64,000 nucleotides of DNA from Cylicocyclus nassatus (GCA_958299035.1 CATQJL010000305.1:33245733-33309732), one strand, 5' to 3'. Counted from the first letter of the stretch, positions 1 to 12,208 are shown. The notes: generated from the letters alone by a model not told the origin. A program made the numbers and translations.

Positions 1-1351
1 TGCCTACAAAATCTTATTTATGAGCGCGAAGAGCGGAGACCCATTTAGTTCAAACGCCTACAGCCGAGACCGTCACAGACTTATATCAGAAGCGATATTG
101 AGCTAGTCGAAAATTCGTGACAAAGGCGTCGAGCCTGCTAGTTGTCTGAAAGTGCTATCCGAACATGTTAGAAGCATAAGATATGTTTGTCCTTGAAACG
201 ATCTCTTAGAACTTTGACTTATGCTTAAGTAGTACTTGATATGATAAGCATCACTGCAGCATCACAGCATCACTGTCACTGTTCGGTAGATTGCTATGCA
301 TGAAATACGAATTTTTATAGCAAGTGCAATACATTAGTTTAAAGAACGCAAAGACCGAATTTTGGCACAGTCCTTGAACTGCTTCTCAGTTTCTCCATGG
401 AATGAAATTCTTCATAACATTGAACAACAGGGCGATAAGATTCATGACGCAAACATTTTCCATAACTCTAACTCAAAACTACAAACCAGCTAAATCTCTG
501 AATTTTTCAAAACATGAATGGAGTTTGAAGGCCCTATCAGGTCGATAGCGCCCAACAAAGTTGCAGTAGCAGCCAGCCACGATGCACAAGTAAAGAAACC
601 CTTTGGTTTTTTCAATTACCATGCATCATCTGTAGTATTGCACGAATGCTTTTGTTATTACGTGCTTGATATAGCAGTATCAGTTCTTCGATTATTTTTA
701 TACAACGATTTTCCGCAGAAACTGAAGCTGACTTCTAACATGTTGTTTTTATATCTGCACTCACCACTATCAACCACCATCTGAATTATGAAAAACGCTC
801 AGCACTGTTTACCTTATATTCACTGCAGGACCATGATAAACGAAACGAATTTCCGTAACTGGCGCTTAGAGCAAAAATATTTCACATTGTGCATGGTGGC
901 TGGCTTCCTACCAAAGCCCAAGATATTGCTCCTTATCAGTAATATCTACCGCTTGAAAATTAAAGTCTGGGGTAATATTGGTTCTATGAGCGGCAGCATC
1001 AGTAATTTCCAGCGAAGCTCACAAACACTATCATATCTGATATGATCAGGTTAAGATTCCATCGCGGTTTAAAATAGAAAAGATTGAGAGCCATGAAGGT
1101 TCCACAAAGTTTTTACAAACAGTTTTCTGGTTGCACTACAGAAATAATTTGAAAATATTGAAGTGCCCGTGCTTCGCAGTAGCGTGAATAGAAGTAATGG
1201 CTAGAACGCACTATAAACAAAGCAAATTTGATGAGTTAGCTAGTAAATCCGACTCAACCGTAGAATGTTTTGAAGTCAAACGAACATTAAGAAGGCCGAG
1301 AATCAAATTTGTGGCACCATTCCGTGAAGATATCCCACTTGTCATTGCGTG
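1..1351. other. No supported feature
   Basis: AT-rich sequence with short open frames only; no splice-bounded exon, repeat pair or RNA gene that I can support. Confidence 0.5.
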
Positions 1352-1624
1352 TTAGACCCACATTGGTCGTCTTTCTTTGTTCTGCACCTTTTGAACCTTT
1401 GAACTTGAAGCACAGGCGTCAGATATCAAGTGATCGTCGCCAACGATGGGTTTGAAGGTAAAGTAACTCAATGATGAGGTTGCCATTATACCGTTATTGC
1501 CAATGATGTCTTTTCTTCCAAGGAAGAGCTCGATAAAGGACGGGTTTACGTCGGAGACGGTGACCTGTTGATAATCGACATAACATCGACATTGATGCAA
1601 TGTCATATCCACTCTACTTTCCAA
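1352..1624 (-). CDS. Unidentified exon-like open frame, possibly immunoglobulin-like
   Basis: 90 codons on the minus strand. After TATCAACAG comes VTVSDVNPSFIELFLGRKDI, then ATSSLSYFTFKPIVGDDHL and ACASSSK, followed by GTTCAA. The S-L-F-P-D-C-A spacing faintly resembles the end of an immunoglobulin C2 domain, but the evidence is thin. Confidence 0.25.
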   Translation of the reverse strand: MESRVDMTLHQCRCYVDYQQVTVSDVNPSFIELFLGRKDIIGNNGIMATSSLSYFTFKPIVGDDHLISDACASSSKVQKVQNKERRPMWV

Positions 1625-3724
1625 GCGAGAAAGTGTGCAGAAAAGGTGCGAAAATGAACACTAGAGCGCCCCATGGCAGATGAATCTACCAGCGTGGACG
1701 ATCCGATTGATTTATGAATACAGTATTTCTCTGATCATCAAACCGATGACTAAAAGAACAACTGGTGATTTCTATCGCACTGCCCCTTCGCTTGGTAATC
1801 TACTGAAGCATTGCTTTTACGGTGTGGCAAAATGTTATCAAAATTTGTGATACACGTATACAATAATAAAGCTTAACTTCTTTCTGCCATCGGCGTCAAT
1901 GTAACAACGCTATATCGCTGTACAAGTTCTTGGATCAGCAGTTGCAAGAAAAGATATTATGTTAGCGCGCTTATAGATACGTTTCTTTTTTTGCTGGCAG
2001 TAAAGCATGGCTTGATCAACCCTACCTCAATGATTTTACTGTTTCTTTACGTGTATTTGAACCGAATTGCCAAATTTATTGAAGATCCGGAGTGGGCAGA
2101 AACCGTGGCAACATGGACAACATTTAGCTCAGAATGCAAGATCTGATTGATACGCGACGTAGCCGTGGACTCAGGTATGCGCAATTTTGGAATTTGCAAT
2201 TTGTCACAATAAGTTTCTTACCGGTCAATTCGGTTTCGCATATAGTCTAATATGCACAAGTACTTTATTTAGTGCACATCATACTAACCAATAGCCTGTA
2301 TGTCTTTAATGCTTGCATGTGGAGGGAGCAACTTTAGGTAAGCCTTTCAGCTCCCTCCTTGTCTGCGCGCTGAATGACGTGAAGCAGTCCCTAAAACTAC
2401 TGACTTACGAGCTTTTCAGGAACAATTGTCATTGTATTGTTTTGTTAGGCTACTACTTTTGTTCCAAAATAAGAGATCTCTACGCTTTGAGGAAACTTCT
2501 TCAAAAAGTCCGCAGTGCTTCATCATGTGAATACCATTGTCAACGGTATTACTTATGATAGCTTCATATAAGCAGCGATCGCAGATTACATCAAGATGCA
2601 ATAGGGCATGTGATTAACTTTTGTTAATAATTGAGGCGTCAATCACCTGCCCTTAATGAACAGGAATTTGTGATAAATCATTACAGGCTCTTATTCTGCT
2701 ACTCATATCAAATACCATTTACGCAAGCTTTCTCCTTTAGAAGACGAGGAAGACGAGGAACGTTTAAAAAACTCGGCCCAGTCGTGTGTTTTGTTTTCAC
2801 ACCTCATCTCTCATACGTGTTATGAATATATTTATTTAGGCGACCAAAATCAAAACTTGTCCATTATCCGTTTATGGAAGACGGAAAAATATTCATAATT
2901 TTCTTAAAAATTCACATTTGTTCGGCGATCAAAAGTTACATTTTCCCTTTGACAATTTTTGTGCTGGTGAGTTTTTTTTTCCAAGGTTGTGCAGCAGTCA
3001 ACAACCTTTCGTCTCATAAAAACCATCATGCCCATTCTTCTTTTACAGGTAGGGCTTCTCGCTCAATCAGATCTGCAATGATTCTTTAAATGTAATGAGT
3101 ACTGTTATAAATATGATCAATGTTGTTTTCATCCATTTTTTGTGGTAGCCATACTTGTAGGCTCTCACGTTGCGCCTGAGAAAATATTTTAGCCATTACA
3201 ACTACAACTCAGAATGTAGTTGCAAGCATTGGAAGTATAAGACTCCACTCTCAGCGCTCATGAGTAGAATCTTTTAAATAATCGGACCCATCCTTTACTG
3301 AGCCGGAACTCTCGTAGAACTCATAATATAAAGAAATTATGATAGATCTCTGTTGTATTCTTGCGCAACCACTCGGATTCCACTCTTTTTGGGATTAGCT
3401 CATCATGGCCTAAGCCGAGCATGTCTTCAGTAAAATCTTTTTCTTGGGGACTTATTTAGCGCATGCACCACCCTTAAACCTTTTCTCCACACTTTCGTAC
3501 GTTATAGATCGTTGTGTGAATCAATACTGCTATAACTCTTTATTTTCTGTTGTCTTATTACTTGTTACCTATTTATATAATATATTCTGAGCTCACTTGC
3601 AATGATGCGTGATATCTGGTGCTATTTGTTAATTCCTGTGATCTGATTCATTCAATGTCTAATTTCATCCTTTTCAATGTCTCATTGTGCCATAAAGATT
3701 CTATAAAGTTACTGAAATGGAAAT
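1625..3724. other. No supported feature
   Basis: Only short frames and a small purine repeat (GAAGACGAGGAAGACGAGG near 2740). Nothing I can assign. Confidence 0.5.
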
Positions 3725-4153
3725 TCACAATGCATCTGTACATACGAAATGCACAAGGAACTGACAAAAAAATGACTTCTGTATTAGGACAACACGATTT
3801 TGCTTAAATTCACCTCCAAGATAGTAGGACTCTTCCAAATTGCTCATACTTGAATCAGTCCAGTCGGGACGAACAATCATTTGAATTTGTGTAACAACGT
3901 TATCATCCCCTGCCAGTGGAGTTTTAGAGCGTGCGAGCGGTGTTCGCAGATTGCGTAAATTAGCATCGAAAGCAACTGGAATATCAGAGTAAGCAGGGAA
4001 AATAATGCGTAAACGGATGAGGCACTGCAAGTGTGGGGTATCTCCTCTCGTCCATTCCTCCTTTTCTTCCCTACGTAGCTTAGTTTGTGATCTCTTATTA
4101 TCGAGTTCATAACTTTCCCCACCAGCATTATCATTGAGCCGTGAACCTTTCAC
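3725..4153 (-). CDS. Unidentified exon-like open frame
   Basis: 142 open codons on the minus strand. An acceptor-like ACACTTGCAG at about 4030 may start the real exon, giving CLIRLRIIFPAYSDIPVAFD, GDDNVVTQIQMIVRPDW and NLEESYYLGGEF. Composition is protein-like but no family is recognised and no partner exon was placed. Confidence 0.35.
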   Translation of the reverse strand: MKGSRLNDNAGGESYELDNKRSQTKLRREEKEEWTRGDTPHLQCLIRLRIIFPAYSDIPVAFDANLRNLRTPLARSKTPLAGDDNVVTQIQMIVRPDWTDSSMSNLEESYYLGGEFKQNRVVLIQKSFFCQFLVHFVCTDAL

Positions 4154-4925
4154 TACCTCTCTTCACATTAAGCCGAACATGGTTGCATATGAAGCACCGA
4201 GCAAAGCTCTCCAGAAAGCATATAGAAACCACAGATGAAATTCGTATTAGGTAAAGGTAATAATACTAACTGTAAAGGCCAGTGATTATGCCAACAGATT
4301 AGCCCAAGGAACATGAGCCTGCAAATATCTGAGTCGGTGGTAAACCTGTAGAATTTAACAGCCGAAACTCGGAGTGCTCAGAGTTATCTCTGAATAATAC
4401 GCAGCTTTTAGACCACTTAACAGACGTTTGAACAGATCGAGTCTAGGAAAGGGAGATATGGCGGGATATTCCGTAAAGTAGAGGAGAAGCTAGGAAGTCC
4501 TTCAGTGTAAGTCATTTGCTCGCAATTTCACTCATAATAGATGTTTCTTATCGCCCTGTCATCAACTTCAATTTTGGAATTTCGTTAAATTTTAGCTCGC
4601 GTTTTCGGCGCACGAATCACAATAATATTATTCGATTTTACCATTGGCCGGTAAGGCGGTGCTACTGTGGATACGGCAGTCAGAAGAAAATCACGAATTT
4701 GATCGAAACATGTTACGGTGGGGTTAAGGCGCTAACTAGGAACGAAGTAAATATTTTATGATGCAGTGACATCTGGCGAGGTTACGGTAAGTTTATAGTA
4801 GGTGAGCCGTAATGATAGGATCAGCTGGAACGTACTAAGACTTTTAGTGGCGCAGATGTCGAAAGTGCTATCCGTTTGTTACCACTTATCATGCATAGGG
4901 ATTATAATTAGGGTATAGTATGTTA

Positions 4926-4938
4926 TACAGGTCACCAC
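4926..4938 (+). repeat. Left copy of the RTE target-site duplication
   Basis: TACAGGTCACCAC, repeated exactly at 8283-8295. The leading T may belong to the element tail in the right copy. Confidence 0.85.
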
Positions 4939-5338
4939 CACCCCCACAATGGTCGGTCGCCTCATCTTGGCGTGGGGGTGACACTGGGTGTCGAACTGCG
5001 ATGCACAGCCGAGTGTATACTCTGGCAGGGCCTCCCAAGCTGTGAAAGAGTTCGACGTTTCCGGTTTCGGCCGGATGCCTAGCTAAGAACTGGCCGCGCC
5101 AGATTCTCCGCCGTCTGGCTTCTTCTGGTCGCTAGGCGGTCCCTCCCCGCTCCAAGCCCGGGGTCAGCGATCACCCCGTGGAAATCAAGAGTAGGCCTAG
5201 TAAGCCACCTCTTGTAGGGGAACAAATTTTATTACTCAGACAGCAAGAAGATTTAGAAAAAACCCTGTACATCGGATCCCGCCTACGGCGCCGGGTGGTA
5301 GCAAGAACGATGTCAGGGTACTCAGGGCGCTTTTCGGA

Positions 5339-7864
5339 TTGGACAAAAACGACACGTCTGCCCGGACGACACGCCATGGAGACTGCCTCATGCTCTGCAC
5401 TTACAACGCCAGGACAGTCTCCACAAACGCCGACCTCCACGCTCTTCTCGACGCTGCAGAGCACATCAACTACCACATCATTGCTCTGCAGGAAACGAAG
5501 TCCAGGAAGAAGGACGTGCGACAGATGAGTGATGGGACCCTCATCATTCGTGGTGAAAAGGTTCCATCACGAAACGTGGGAGGCGTCGGCTTTGTCGTCC
5601 ACCCATCTATCGTCCATCTTGTCGATTCGCACGAGATCCTATCACCTCGACTAGGCATCCTACGACTACGACCTCCACATCAGAAGACCATCAGCATCAT
5701 CAACTGCTATTCTCCAACATCAGCAGCTGACGAATCAGAACTAGATGCTTTCTACGAAGATGTGGAGGAGGTCGTACGCAACGAGAAGTCCTTTTACAAG
5801 TTTGTTGTGGGCGACTTCAACGCGAAAATCGGGATGCCACTGGAAAGGGAATATAGGATCGGGAAGTTTGGATATGGGCTCCGGAACGAAAACGGCAACC
5901 GTCTTGTTGGGCTTCTCTCCGCCGCACGACTTTTCCATGGAAATTCCATCTTCATGAAGAAGGAACATCGCCGGTGGACATGGGAATCGCCCAACGGAAC
6001 GACCCACGCGGAGATTGACCACATTCTCACCAACCGAAGGTGGAGCTTACTCGATGTCTCTGTAGTTCCATCCTTCTGTAGTGGCTCCGATCACCGCCTC
6101 CTTCGAGCGAAGATACGACTCAGCCGAAGGCTGGAAAAGAAAGTCTGTCATAGTGTTGCGAGAAGGAAGGAAGTCGTTTGTGACGGTAACAGGCTGGAAG
6201 AGCTCATATCAAGTTGTGACTGGCCCATCGAGGAGGACCCAACGTACGACTACAACCGGCTTCTGAAAGGATTGCGAGCCTGCGGAGAATGCGCCTCAGT
6301 GACTTCTGAGAAGAACTTGGACCGCATCTCGAAGACCACCAAGGAATTGCTCGAAAGAAGAAGATCATTGAGGCAGGATCCGAATGCAACTCATCTCGAG
6401 CGACTGATTGCCAACACCAGTTGCAGAACAGCTTTGCAAGAGGATCTCAGGAAGTACAGGCAAGCCAAGATACTGGAAGCAGCAGAAAGAAGACGAAGTC
6501 TCAAGAAGTGCCGAAGGGACCTCTGCGAATATCACGTACCGCTGGCTGCACTACTGAACGAAGACGGGACTCCGACTTCTTCCCGATACAAGATGGAATC
6601 TATCGCGAAGAACTTCTACACCAACCTCTTCCGCTCATCAACACCCGTGCAGATGCCCGTTGTTCCCACTGGAGAAGTACCACCACGAATTCTACCTGCT
6701 GAAGTGCGTATCGCGATACAGACCATGAAGACGTCCACGGCTCCAGGACCAGATCATCTTTCCGTCGAACTTCTGCGAGCCGGAGGACACCGTCTACACG
6801 AGATTCTAGCGTCGCATTTGACATCTTACCTTCAGAAGGAGAAGATTCCCGACCAGTGGAGAACGTCAAGAACCGTCCTTCTCTTCAAGAAGGGTGAACG
6901 GGAGGATCTTCGGAACTATCGTCCAATATGCTTGCTGAGTGTGCTGTACAAGCTTTTCACGAAGATTATTCTCGCTCGCATATCAAGGACACTGGATGAA
7001 GCCCAACCCCAAGAACAAGCTGGATTTCGCAAAGGATTCAGCTGCATGGACCACATCCAGACCGTTTCGAGGGTCATAGAAGTCTGCCGGGAATACCGAC
7101 TGCCTCTCGTCCTAACCTTTGTCGACTACGAGAAAGCCTTCGACAGCGTCGAAACCAACGCCATCCTGTCTGCGCTAGTCGATCAAGGAGTGGACCCAGC
7201 TTACGTGAGGACGTTAGCCGACTGCTACAAGGACTGTACAACGACGATGCAGCTATTCCATCGCCCCCTGACCATACCAATCGGGAAGGGGGTCCGACAA
7301 GGCGACACAATCTCGCCGAAACTGTTCACCGCGGCCTTGCAGTGGGTGATGAAGTCACTGGACTCGGACGAGAGAGGCATACGAGTTGATGGGAGATTCC
7401 TGTCCAACCTTCGTTTTGCGGACGACATCGTTCTCTTCTCGAGCAGTATCACCGAAGCAGAGACGATGCTGAAGGAACTAAACGAAGTAGGGAAGAAGAT
7501 CGGACTGCGAATAAATCGGAAGAAGACTCAGTTCATGAAGAACGCCCTTTGCGAAGATGCAGAAATGGAATTGGAAGGCACCCCGATTATGGAGACGTCT
7601 TCCTACGTGTATCTCGGACGTTCGATGAACATGGAGAACGACTTGAGGGAAGAACTTGACAGGAGAAGAAGAGCAGCCTGGGCCGCCTTCGGGCCCCTGA
7701 AGGAAGCCACCGACCAACTGACGGACCCGGAGCTTCGTGCCCACCTGTTCGACTCAACCGTTCTCTCAGAGCTCTGTTATGCAGCTAAGACTAGGGCCCA
7801 CAGCGTAGAGCCACGTCGAAAGCTTTACGGACCACCTACAGAGCGCTCGAGCGCAGTCTTCTGA
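5339..7864 (+). CDS. RTE endonuclease-reverse transcriptase polyprotein (frameshifted near its 3' end)
   Basis: 841 codons. The N-terminal APE-like endonuclease shows [13 protein letters not shown] (GDFN at residues 158-161), [11 protein letters not shown] and SDHRLL (250-255). The reverse transcriptase shows [41 protein letters not shown] (near residue 594), [13 protein letters not shown] and FADDIVLFS (FADD at 693-696), so the catalytic aspartates are intact. Known role: nicks target DNA and primes reverse transcription in place. The true frame leaves this ORF around 7800-7812; from 7813 the family-like sequence RALERSLLK lies in the frame of the next ORF. The ATG at 5339 is the first that precedes the endonuclease, but the real start could be upstream. 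Confidence 0.92.
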   Translation: MDKNDTSARTTRHGDCLMLCTYNARTVSTNADLHALLDAAEHINYHIIALQETKSRKKDVRQMSDGTLIIRGEKVPSRNVGGVGFVVHPSIVHLVDSHEILSPRLGILRLRPPHQKTISIINCYSPTSAADESELDAFYEDVEEVVRNEKSFYKFVVGDFNAKIGMPLEREYRIGKFGYGLRNENGNRLVGLLSAARLFHGNSIFMKKEHRRWTWESPNGTTHAEIDHILTNRRWSLLDVSVVPSFCSGSDHRLLRAKIRLSRRLEKKVCHSVARRKEVVCDGNRLEELISSCDWPIEEDPTYDYNRLLKGLRACGECASVTSEKNLDRISKTTKELLERRRSLRQDPNATHLERLIANTSCRTALQEDLRKYRQAKILEAAERRRSLKKCRRDLCEYHVPLAALLNEDGTPTSSRYKMESIAKNFYTNLFRSSTPVQMPVVPTGEVPPRILPAEVRIAIQTMKTSTAPGPDHLSVELLRAGGHRLHEILASHLTSYLQKEKIPDQWRTSRTVLLFKKGEREDLRNYRPICLLSVLYKLFTKIILARISRTLDEAQPQEQAGFRKGFSCMDHIQTVSRVIEVCREYRLPLVLTFVDYEKAFDSVETNAILSALVDQGVDPAYVRTLADCYKDCTTTMQLFHRPLTIPIGKGVRQGDTISPKLFTAALQWVMKSLDSDERGIRVDGRFLSNLRFADDIVLFSSSITEAETMLKELNEVGKKIGLRINRKKTQFMKNALCEDAEMELEGTPIMETSSYVYLGRSMNMENDLREELDRRRRAAWAAFGPLKEATDQLTDPELRAHLFDSTVLSELCYAAKTRAHSVEPRRKLYGPPTERSSAVF

Positions 7865-8250
7865 AGATGACCCGACACAAACAACATCTAGTCGGACTTC
7901 GCAGTACGGATTTAAGAAGAATGTACTGTCTTCGTGACCCAGCGAATTACGTTGCGAAAGCGAAGCATCGAAGGGCCGGTCACATTATGAGAAGAACAGA
8001 CGACAGATGGACACTAAGAACATCGGAGTGGATTCCTCGCGAAGCCAAACGTCCTCGAGGAAGACCACCGACGAGATGGGCAGACGTGTTCGTGGAACGG
8101 ATGGACCAGCTGAGAAATCAGCTGGATACGATTTTTGCACCTGGAACTCGTGGACGCAGCCACCGACGTCAGCCAAGAAGATCGTGGATGTCAGAAGCGA
8201 GGGACAGGGAAAAATGGAAACTTCTGAGCTGGGGCCCGCACGTCACGTGA
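7813..8250 (+). pseudogene. C-terminal tail of the RTE polyprotein, displaced by a frameshift
   Basis: From 7813 this frame reads [18 protein letters not shown] and then, from the ATG at 7867, a segment with LRSTDLRR, RAGHIMRRTDDRW and RGRPPTRWADVF. These are the conserved end of hookworm RTE polyproteins, normally one chain with the preceding ORF. The gap between frames is one base around 7805. It is listed separately because the shift splits the protein; a sequencing error is the alternative. Confidence 0.8.
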
Positions 8251-8282
8251 AGCCGGGCCATCTAAGTATCTAAGTAAGTAAG

Positions 8283-8295
8283 TACAGGTCACCAC
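8283..8295 (+). repeat. Right copy of the RTE target-site duplication
   Basis: TACAGGTCACCAC directly follows the TAAG-type tail of the element and equals 4926-4938. Confidence 0.85.
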
Positions 8296-8667
8296 AAATT
8301 TGAGTCAAAGACAGTGCAGTGAAAATTTCGCATGGAAATGTCGAATATGCTATCCACTTCATACGGTGGTGTCATTCACAGCGGTGGCAGCACGTGTACG
8401 GTATACGGGTCGAAATCACACGATAGACATAAAGTTGAGCCGTGCTGTTTGGAACATCACTGATAGCCTATCTACTACGTACACCCACGTACACTGGTGT
8501 CATTAACAACGATAGGTGTATTGTACTGAATAAAAGCACAGAATCGGTTAGAATTCGTTCCACTAAAATTTGTCGATGCGCTGACCACAAGCTTACAAAA
8601 CTTTTCAGAAAATATTTGTACGGTTGTGTCATCTAGCTTATAGGTAAACGATAGGTGGAATCGTAAT

Positions 8668-9014
8668 CGTAAGACCAGACAAACTTGTGGGATTTTGTGA
8701 AAGATCTTCCAGCACAGGATTGAAATCTTTCTTCTTTGCAGTAGGGAGATTGATAATCTCACGAATTCGTTCAATACTCTGTTCTGCAGACTTTCCTGGT
8801 ATTGTTCGGGCGTAGATCCATGGATGACACTGAAAATAAGCTGTTGTATATTAAACGTAGAATTTGGATAAGAATAGATACACATGATAACGAAAACGAC
8901 AAAGAAACAATGACAGGAGAGAAATTCAGGCCAGCTATCCTGCAATTCACTGCTTATATGATACTCAGACAAGCGAAGCGCAGTACTCATGGGTATGTCG
9001 TAGTAGCCTGCAGG
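8668..9014. repeat. Repeat A, first copy (direct duplicate of 9538-9877)
   Basis: About 340 bp, roughly 93-95% identical by eye to 9538-9877. It ends in GTCGTAGTAGCCTGCAGG. On the minus strand it stays open over about 100 codons (LPEYHI-type segment, HGSTPEQYQESLQNRVLNEF), so it may derive from a coding sequence I do not recognise. Confidence 0.8.
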
Positions 9015-9537
9015 AGCATATTATGTTCATGTTACTTGCATTTAGTTGAAAAAAAGGAAAACAAACCAATATAGTACCTACCGTGCTTGGAAGATACAGA
9101 GTACCTTATATCCATGGCTGCCACAGCTTTTGAGGGGGGGGGGGTGCCATACCCCATTAACTTACCTTCAAAAGGCTCAAAAGCCTTTTAATAATCTAAT
9201 GACTCATCCTTCCCCTCTTCACAGTAGCAACTGTCCCCCGCGTCCTCTAGGAGAAGAACAGCGGGTTTTGTGAACCCTATGCACTGAAGTATGACTCCGA
9301 AAAGCTTTGACGATATTGGGGTACGGTAGTGCTCGAAAAATTGCGAACACACCAAGGCGCAAGCCACGATTCTTTATTCCATTCTTTCGCACCATTCTCA
9401 CATGATTTTTGTCAAGTTCCTTCTCAAAAAAGACTCACATTTTGCTCAGGTACATCAGGTGGCCTACTTCATCGCTTTTGCAGATGTTTATTCTTTTTGT
9501 TGTACCAGGTCAGGTTCTGAGTAAAGCCTGAAGGTCT
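9015..9537. repeat. Repeat B, first copy (second copy 11656-12208)
   Basis: Shared landmarks are GTTCATGTTACTTGCATTTAG, a G-run, TTCAAAA-GCTCAAAAGCCTTTTA, CGTCCTCTAG-AGAAGAAC and TTCTTTTTGTTG-ACCAG. Both copies have the same orientation. The minus strand can be read as a short basic peptide (9401-9219), but the second copy carries indels, so I treat it as repeat DNA. Confidence 0.8.
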
Positions 9538-9877
9538 TGCGTAAGCCCAGACAAGCTTGTGGAAGATTTTCCAGCACAAGATTGAAATCTTTCTTCTTTG
9601 CAGTAGGAAGACTGATAATCTCACGAATTCGTTCAATACTCTGTTCTGCAGACTTTCCTGGTATTGTTCGGGCGTAGATCCATGGATGACACTGAAAATA
9701 AGGTGTTGTATCTTAAACGTAGAATTTGGATAAGAATAGATACTCGTGATAACGAAAACGACAAAGAAACAATGACTGGTGAGAAATTTAGGCCAGCTAT
9801 CCTGCAATTCACTGCGTATATGATACTCAGGCAAGCGAAGCGCAATACTCATAGGTATGTCGTAGTAGCCTGCAGGG
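9538..9877. repeat. Repeat A, second copy
   Basis: Near duplicate of 8668-9014. Read on the minus strand and continued upstream into repeat C it gives a longer open frame: SEPNSIAVRLEY, then GYYDIPMSIALRLPEYHI, then the A segment. That suggests C plus A were once one coding exon block. Family unknown. Confidence 0.78.
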
Positions 9878-9965
9878 ACGTATTCGAGGCGCACAGCTAT
9901 TGAGTTTGGCTCACTTCGCCATTGGTCAGGCTTTTGTCCGCGGAGTGCGGCAACCTCCTAGGACT
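9861..9965 (-). repeat. Repeat C, left copy of an inverted pair
   Basis: About 100 bp whose reverse complement recurs at 11542-11648 (shared core: GGTCAGGCTTTTGTCCGCGG and CGAGGCGCACAGCTATTGA). On the minus strand both read the same peptide, EVAALRGQKPDQ followed by SIAVRLEY, so the conserved sense is minus here and plus in the other copy. Confidence 0.8.
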
Positions 9966-10512
9966 TTCAGATTTCTATAGTGCATTTCAACCTTTGCTCA
10001 TCTTCTCCTTTCTTTCAGTGATAGGCTTTGTTTATTGTTATTCGCAATAAAGTCAATAATTATAGTGCCTTGTTTTCTTCATAAACCTACCTGACCCTGA
10101 CAAACCTGACATTTCCCCGTGAATAGTGTCGAAGATGATATAAAAGGAAAACGCTGTAGGTGGCTTGAACAGTGAATTGTCAGCAGTAATGAGTATGTAA
10201 GAAAAAGGAAGTAATCGTAAGCAAGTTTTGAAAGTGACGCGAGATGATACTCCTACGCAAAGTCTCACTCTCACCCTTCTCTGGTTTCTCGTAACTCGCA
10301 GCGGTATTTTTCTTTTGAAAAAATTAGTGCCCAAGATAAATTTGCTGAAAACACCATGATTACAACTTAAACTCACAGGAAAAGTTTCCGAACTTAGGTT
10401 GGCCTTTTGGGAAGTGACTCATATAACTTCTGCTAATCTTAGCTGCAAGGCATTATTGTAAAGCGAGTTACGAGCATTTTCCTAAGCAAAGTTGCCCTGA
10501 TGACCGACTTAC

Positions 10513-10767
10513 GGATGCTATGGTATCAACATCTAGGTAGTGGTTCAATTGCATACTATACAACGCCAAAAGACTCTTGATGTTATTTCGATTTTCCACC
10601 ACTTTTTTGGGCAGATTTTCGTCTACAGGCCTTCTTTCCGTATTTGATTGTATGTCAATGAAATGACACATACTAACAAGCTCATAACTCGCTTCAGAAA
10701 AATGCTTCGCAGCTAAGGACAGCTTGGAATCAGCGTTCCGAGCTGATTCTAGATTTATGTGTCTCAT
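10513..10767 (-). CDS. Exon of an unidentified protein
   Basis: A minus-strand open frame of 85 codons from ATG at 10767 ends at a perfect donor (GCATCC then GTAAGT at 10512). The peptide is hydrophilic and protein-like (AAKHFSEASYELVSMC, PVDENLPKKVVENRNNIKSL, QLNHYLDVDTIAS). I do not recognise the family. It lies between the inverted C repeats, so it may be host DNA or part of a larger unknown element. No partner exon could be placed. Confidence 0.4.
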
Positions 10768-11541
10768 TTCAAAAGGCCGACCTAAGTTAAGTGACTTCCC
10801 TTATCAGTGTAGCAAACACGCAGCCGGAGATTAGTATCAATTTAGCCAGTTTCAATAACCTAAATAAATTCCCTTGTTCATCTGATCAACGATGATGTGC
10901 TTTAGATACGGCAGTTCATGGCCATCACTGCAGGTAGTATGCGATAGATAGCATGCACAATGCGTGGAGCTTGAATCGCTCAGCGCTGAAAGAGTGGAAA
11001 CGGCAAGAACAGTGCACAGTGTAACTGCCATGTTCTTGCTTTGTAGAAAGAATATACACGATATTCTAGCCGGAAACTATGCTTAGATACTATTATCCAG
11101 ACCATTTTCAATTCTTCTTAACGACTAGCAGGCCATTTGTGGAACAAGTAAGGCGACGAAGAAGCACCGACCCATGAAAATGACGGAAACGGAGACATAA
11201 GTAGTATGCAGCGCAATTTATGCAAAATAACAATTTACAACAATTTTGTTGTAGATTGAGAGCATCCAAGTCAATCTTTTGGTGCAGTTGAGTAGATTTC
11301 GTGCTTAATATAGCGTGCCCTACACTGTAGGTGAAGTGCGATAGAATTTGCGCGTGAAGAAATACAGAAGTGAAAAGTGGAGAATTTACTCGACTGTAGT
11401 TAGTATTTTCTAGATCTCTAGCCAGTTTGACACCCCGGGTGCAGATAGTAGAAAAGTCGAGAAATGCTACGCAGGATGACTTTTCATGGCAGTGTGAGAA
11501 AGAAGACGATACACAGAGGTAGAGATGCAAGAAAGAAGTTC

Positions 11542-11648
11542 AAGTCCGAGGAGGTTGCCGCACTCCGCGGACAAAAGCCTGACCAAGGGCGACATGAGCC
11601 AAAGTCAATAGCTGTGCGCCTCGAATACGCCGCCTGCAGGCTACTACG
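11542..11648 (+). repeat. Repeat C, right copy (inverted relative to 9861-9965)
   Basis: It carries the plus-strand reading KSEEVAALRGQKPDQ and SIAVRLEY. The end touches CCTGCAGGCTACTACG, which together with the partner's GTAGTAGCCTGCAGG forms a perfect palindrome if joined, as expected at an inversion or foldback junction. Confidence 0.8.
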
Positions 11649-11655
11649 TGGAGCG

Positions 11656-12208
11656 TAATGTTCATGTTACTTGCATTTAGCTGAAAAAAAAGAAAACAAA
11701 CCAATATAGTACCTACCGTGCTTGGAAGATACAGAATACTTATATCCATAAACCTTATATCCATGGCTGCCACAGCTTTTGGGGGGGGGGTGCCACACCC
11801 CATTACCTTCAAAAAGCTCAAAAGCCTTTTACTAATCTAACTTAGTAATCTACTAATGACTCATCCTTCCCCTCTTCACTGTAGCAATTGTCCCCGCGTC
11901 CTCTAGAAGAAGAACGGCGGATTTTGTGAACCCTATGCATTGAAGTATGACTCTGAAAAGCCTTGACAATATTGGGGTACGGTAGTGCTCAAAAAATTGC
12001 GAACACACTAAGGCGCAAGCCACGAGGCTTTGAAATCCGCATTCTTCATTCCATTCTTCCGCACCATTCTCACATGATTTTTATCATGTTTCTTCCCAAA
12101 AAAGACTCACTTTTTGCTTAGGTACTCTTTGGCCTACTTCATCGCTTTTGCAGATGCTTATTCTTTTTGTTGCACCAGTTAGGTTCTGAGTAAAGTCTGA
12201 AGGTTCTG
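11656..12208. repeat. Repeat B, second copy
   Basis: Same order of landmarks as 9015-9537, with small insertions (for example CTTAGTAATCTACTAATGA around 11840). It directly follows repeat C instead of lying between two A copies, so the block has been rearranged. Confidence 0.8.

Larger units (their letters stand above)
4939..8282 (+). mobile_element. RTE-type non-LTR retrotransposon, nearly full length, with 13-bp target-site duplication
   Basis: The 13-bp sequence TACAGGTCACCAC occurs at 4926-4938 and again at 8283-8295, bracketing the element. The 3' end carries a short TAAG-type repeat (TCTAAGTATCTAAGTAAGTAAG), as RTE elements do instead of a poly-A tail. Inside are a 400-bp leader, an APE endonuclease plus reverse transcriptase ORF (5339-7864) and a short shifted tail ORF (7867-8250). 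GC content and codon use differ visibly from the AT-rich flanks, suggesting a fairly recent insertion. A single frameshift near 7805 probably inactivates it. Confidence 0.93.

Noticed and set aside
5178..5528. 116-codon frame overlapping the RTE start
   Set aside because: Most of it is a shadow of the endonuclease frame, and its upstream part has no recognisable ORF1 motif.
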